This document shows positions 62,779 through 64,000 of a stretch of DNA of 64,000 bases, in pieces (the first letter of the stretch is position 1; each line of letters starts with the position of its first letter). Origin of the DNA: Actinoalloteichus hymeniacidonis (GTDB taxonomy: Bacteria > Actinomycetota > Actinomycetes > Mycobacteriales > Pseudonocardiaceae); the NCBI RefSeq assembly GCF_014203365.1, contig NZ_JACHIS010000001.1:6014001-6078000 (forward strand). The letters are read 5' to 3'. A program made the position numbers and the translations under genes. A model generated the notes under the pieces. It saw nothing but the letters and a program-made list of their open reading frames with translations. It did no database searches and was not told the origin of the DNA.

Positions 62779-64000
62779 GTGAGCACCCACCCTCAAGCCG
62801 AGATTCCCGAGCAGCTCTTCCACGACCCCGAGGCCGAGGCCCGATGGCGGGCCAGGTTCACCTCGGCCCGCAATTCCACGCCGGATTGGGCGTTGCTGGC
62901 ACCCGACCGCAACCTCTACGTGTCCAACGTCAGCGGTGTGTGGGAGGTCTACGCGTGGGATCGGGCCACCGACACCCACCGCCAGGTGACCGACCGGCCG
63001 AACGGAACGATCCACGCCACGCTGAGTCCGGACGGCGAGCGGATCTGGTGGTTCGCCGACACCGATGGCGATGAATTCGGCCAGTGGATGATGGAGCCGT
63101 TCGGCGGACGCGCGCCCGACGAGGAACCCGCCCAGGCCCTTCCCGGCGTACACGACGGGTATCCGGCCGGGTTGGAGATCGGGACGGATGTGGTCGCCTC
63201 GGCGGCCGCGACGGACGAGGGCACCACGATCTGGGTAAGCCGGGGCGTTCACGAGGAGCGTGGCACGGCCGACGTCGTCTACCAGAGCGAGCACGACGCG
63301 GGGGCCGCGGCGCTGTCCCACGACGAGACGCTGTTGGTGATCTCGCATTCCGAACACGGCGACTCCCGACACCCGGCGCTGCGGGTGCTACGCCTCGGCG
63401 AGTCCGGTGGCGAGCACACCGTTGTCGCAGAGAAGTGGGACGGCGAGGGCAAGGGACTCGACGCGCTGGCGTTCCCGTCGATCGCGGGCGATCAACGTCT
63501 GCTGGTCTCGCATGAACGACGGGGTAAGCCCGAGCTGCTGATCTGGGACCTGGCCGACGACTCCGAGTCGGAGTTGCAGCTGGACCTGCCCGGCGAGCTG
63601 GCGGCGGATTGGTATCCGGACGGCCGGTCGCTGCTGGTGTCGCATCAGTACCGCGCCCGCGGCGAGTTGTACCGCTATGACATCGCCGAGGCCACCCTCA
63701 CCCGGCTGAACACCCAGCCGGGCACGGTCGGCTCGGCGGCGGTGCGTCCGGACGGCACGGTGGAGTACGGCTGGTCGAGCTCGCATTCGCCCTCGGTGAT
63801 CCGGGCGCTGTTCACCGATGGCACCGACCAGGTCGTGTTGACCCCGCCCGGCGAGCCCGCACCCCCGTCGGTGGCATTGACCGATGCGTTCGTCGAAGGT
63901 CCCGGCGGCGAGATCCACGCGCTGGTGGCCCGGCCCGCCGATGCGCCCGCCGGTCCGCTGCCGACCGTCTTCAGCCTGCATGGCGGCCCACACGCGGAGG
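62779..64000 (+). CDS. S9-family prolyl oligopeptidase-like peptidase (partial, 3' end off window)
   Basis: At least 407 residues are visible and the frame remains open at the window end. The start GTG 62779 has CAGTAT seven bases upstream, so it may be leaderless. The first 370 residues form a beta-propeller-type region with repeated DG and SPDG motifs ('TLSPDGERIWWFAD', 'LAFPSIAGDQRLLVSH', 'DWYPDGRSLLVSH'), as in S9 peptidases. The last visible residues are SLHGGPHAE, the oxyanion start of the catalytic alpha/beta-hydrolase domain. The Ser, Asp and His lie beyond the window. No signal peptide is seen, so it should be cytoplasmic. Confidence 0.9.
   Translation, partial: MSTHPQAEIPEQLFHDPEAEARWRARFTSARNSTPDWALLAPDRNLYVSNVSGVWEVYAWDRATDTHRQVTDRPNGTIHATLSPDGERIWWFADTDGDEFGQWMMEPFGGRAPDEEPAQALPGVHDGYPAGLEIGTDVVASAAATDEGTTIWVSRGVHEERGTADVVYQSEHDAGAAALSHDETLLVISHSEHGDSRHPALRVLRLGESGGEHTVVAEKWDGEGKGLDALAFPSIAGDQRLLVSHERRGKPELLIWDLADDSESELQLDLPGELAADWYPDGRSLLVSHQYRARGELYRYDIAEATLTRLNTQPGTVGSAAVRPDGTVEYGWSSSHSPSVIRALFTDGTDQVVLTPPGEPAPPSVALTDAFVEGPGGEIHALVARPADAPAGPLPTVFSLHGGPHAE

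Overview
The window is high-GC actinobacterial chromosome. Ribosome binding sites are AGGAGG-like, GTG starts are common, many genes look leaderless, and WhiB, EspG/PPE-type and DUF397 proteins are present. The gene order follows the M. tuberculosis segment from about Rv3649 to Rv3683. The extra modules (DUF397/XRE pairs, PPE-like proteins with Gly-rich tails, a second sliding clamp) suggest Pseudonocardiaceae, perhaps an Actinoalloteichus relative. The family placement is inference. No plasmid, phage or IS backbone is visible.

Layout. 0-12.5 kb: an unknown protein, the K+-independent proton-pumping pyrophosphatase HppA, an MrfA-type DECH-box helicase, a convergent small primase/polymerase-like gene, and the tightly overlapped leftward operon ssd-tadA-tadB-tadC-pilin-tadE-tadE-like. 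Together these form the known 'helicase/secretion neighborhood'. 12.8 kb: a 6C small RNA whose two hairpins carry six-C loops. 13-14 kb: a SerB-like HAD phosphatase. 14.5-25.5 kb: peptidoglycan recycling genes (nagZ-namZ-amiE and murR-murQ-nitrilase) flanking a leftward type VII secretion substrate module (WXG-like, DUF3558 lipoprotein, PPE-like, EspG). 25.5-27.4 kb: an XRE/DUF397 locus with two small divergent genes. 27.4-37.5 kb: arfB, acs, a degenerate Fic-like protein, a second type VII-type cluster (YbaB, EspC-like, WXG-like, membrane protein), TauE/SafE, NhaA, holin-X and EphE-like.

37.5-45 kb: the coupled operon nth-tlpA-nudL-marP, then Crp, an MFS transporter with a palindromic operator, and a second DnaN-like clamp. 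45-54.4 kb: MBL and Nudix hydrolases, an oxidoreductase, two paralogous unknown proteins, RidA, DUF4177, the paired Get3-like ATPases BagA/BagB, and WhiB4. 54.5-59.7 kb: PonA2, an EI24 membrane protein, a YqeY-like protein and a metallophosphoesterase. 59.7-60.8 kb: tRNA-Pro(CGG) followed by a visibly lower-GC islet holding a lone deaminase-fold ORF. 60.8-64 kb: a membrane protein, a secreted trypsin-like protease and the 5' part of an S9 peptidase that runs off the window.

Functional themes. The first is cell-wall turnover and its regulation (NagZ, NamZ, AmiE, MurR, MurQ, PonA2, MarP). The second is surface export (Tad pilus, two type VII substrate clusters). The third is acid and redox stress (HppA, NhaA, MarP, TlpA, WhiB4, BagAB, Crp). 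The most notable observations are the 6C RNA, the tRNA-adjacent deaminase islet, the split MurNAc-recycling locus around secreted substrates, the toxin-less WXG cluster, the paralogous unknown pair at 48-50.6 kb, several predicted loss-of-catalysis proteins, and the consistent leaderless promoter architecture.
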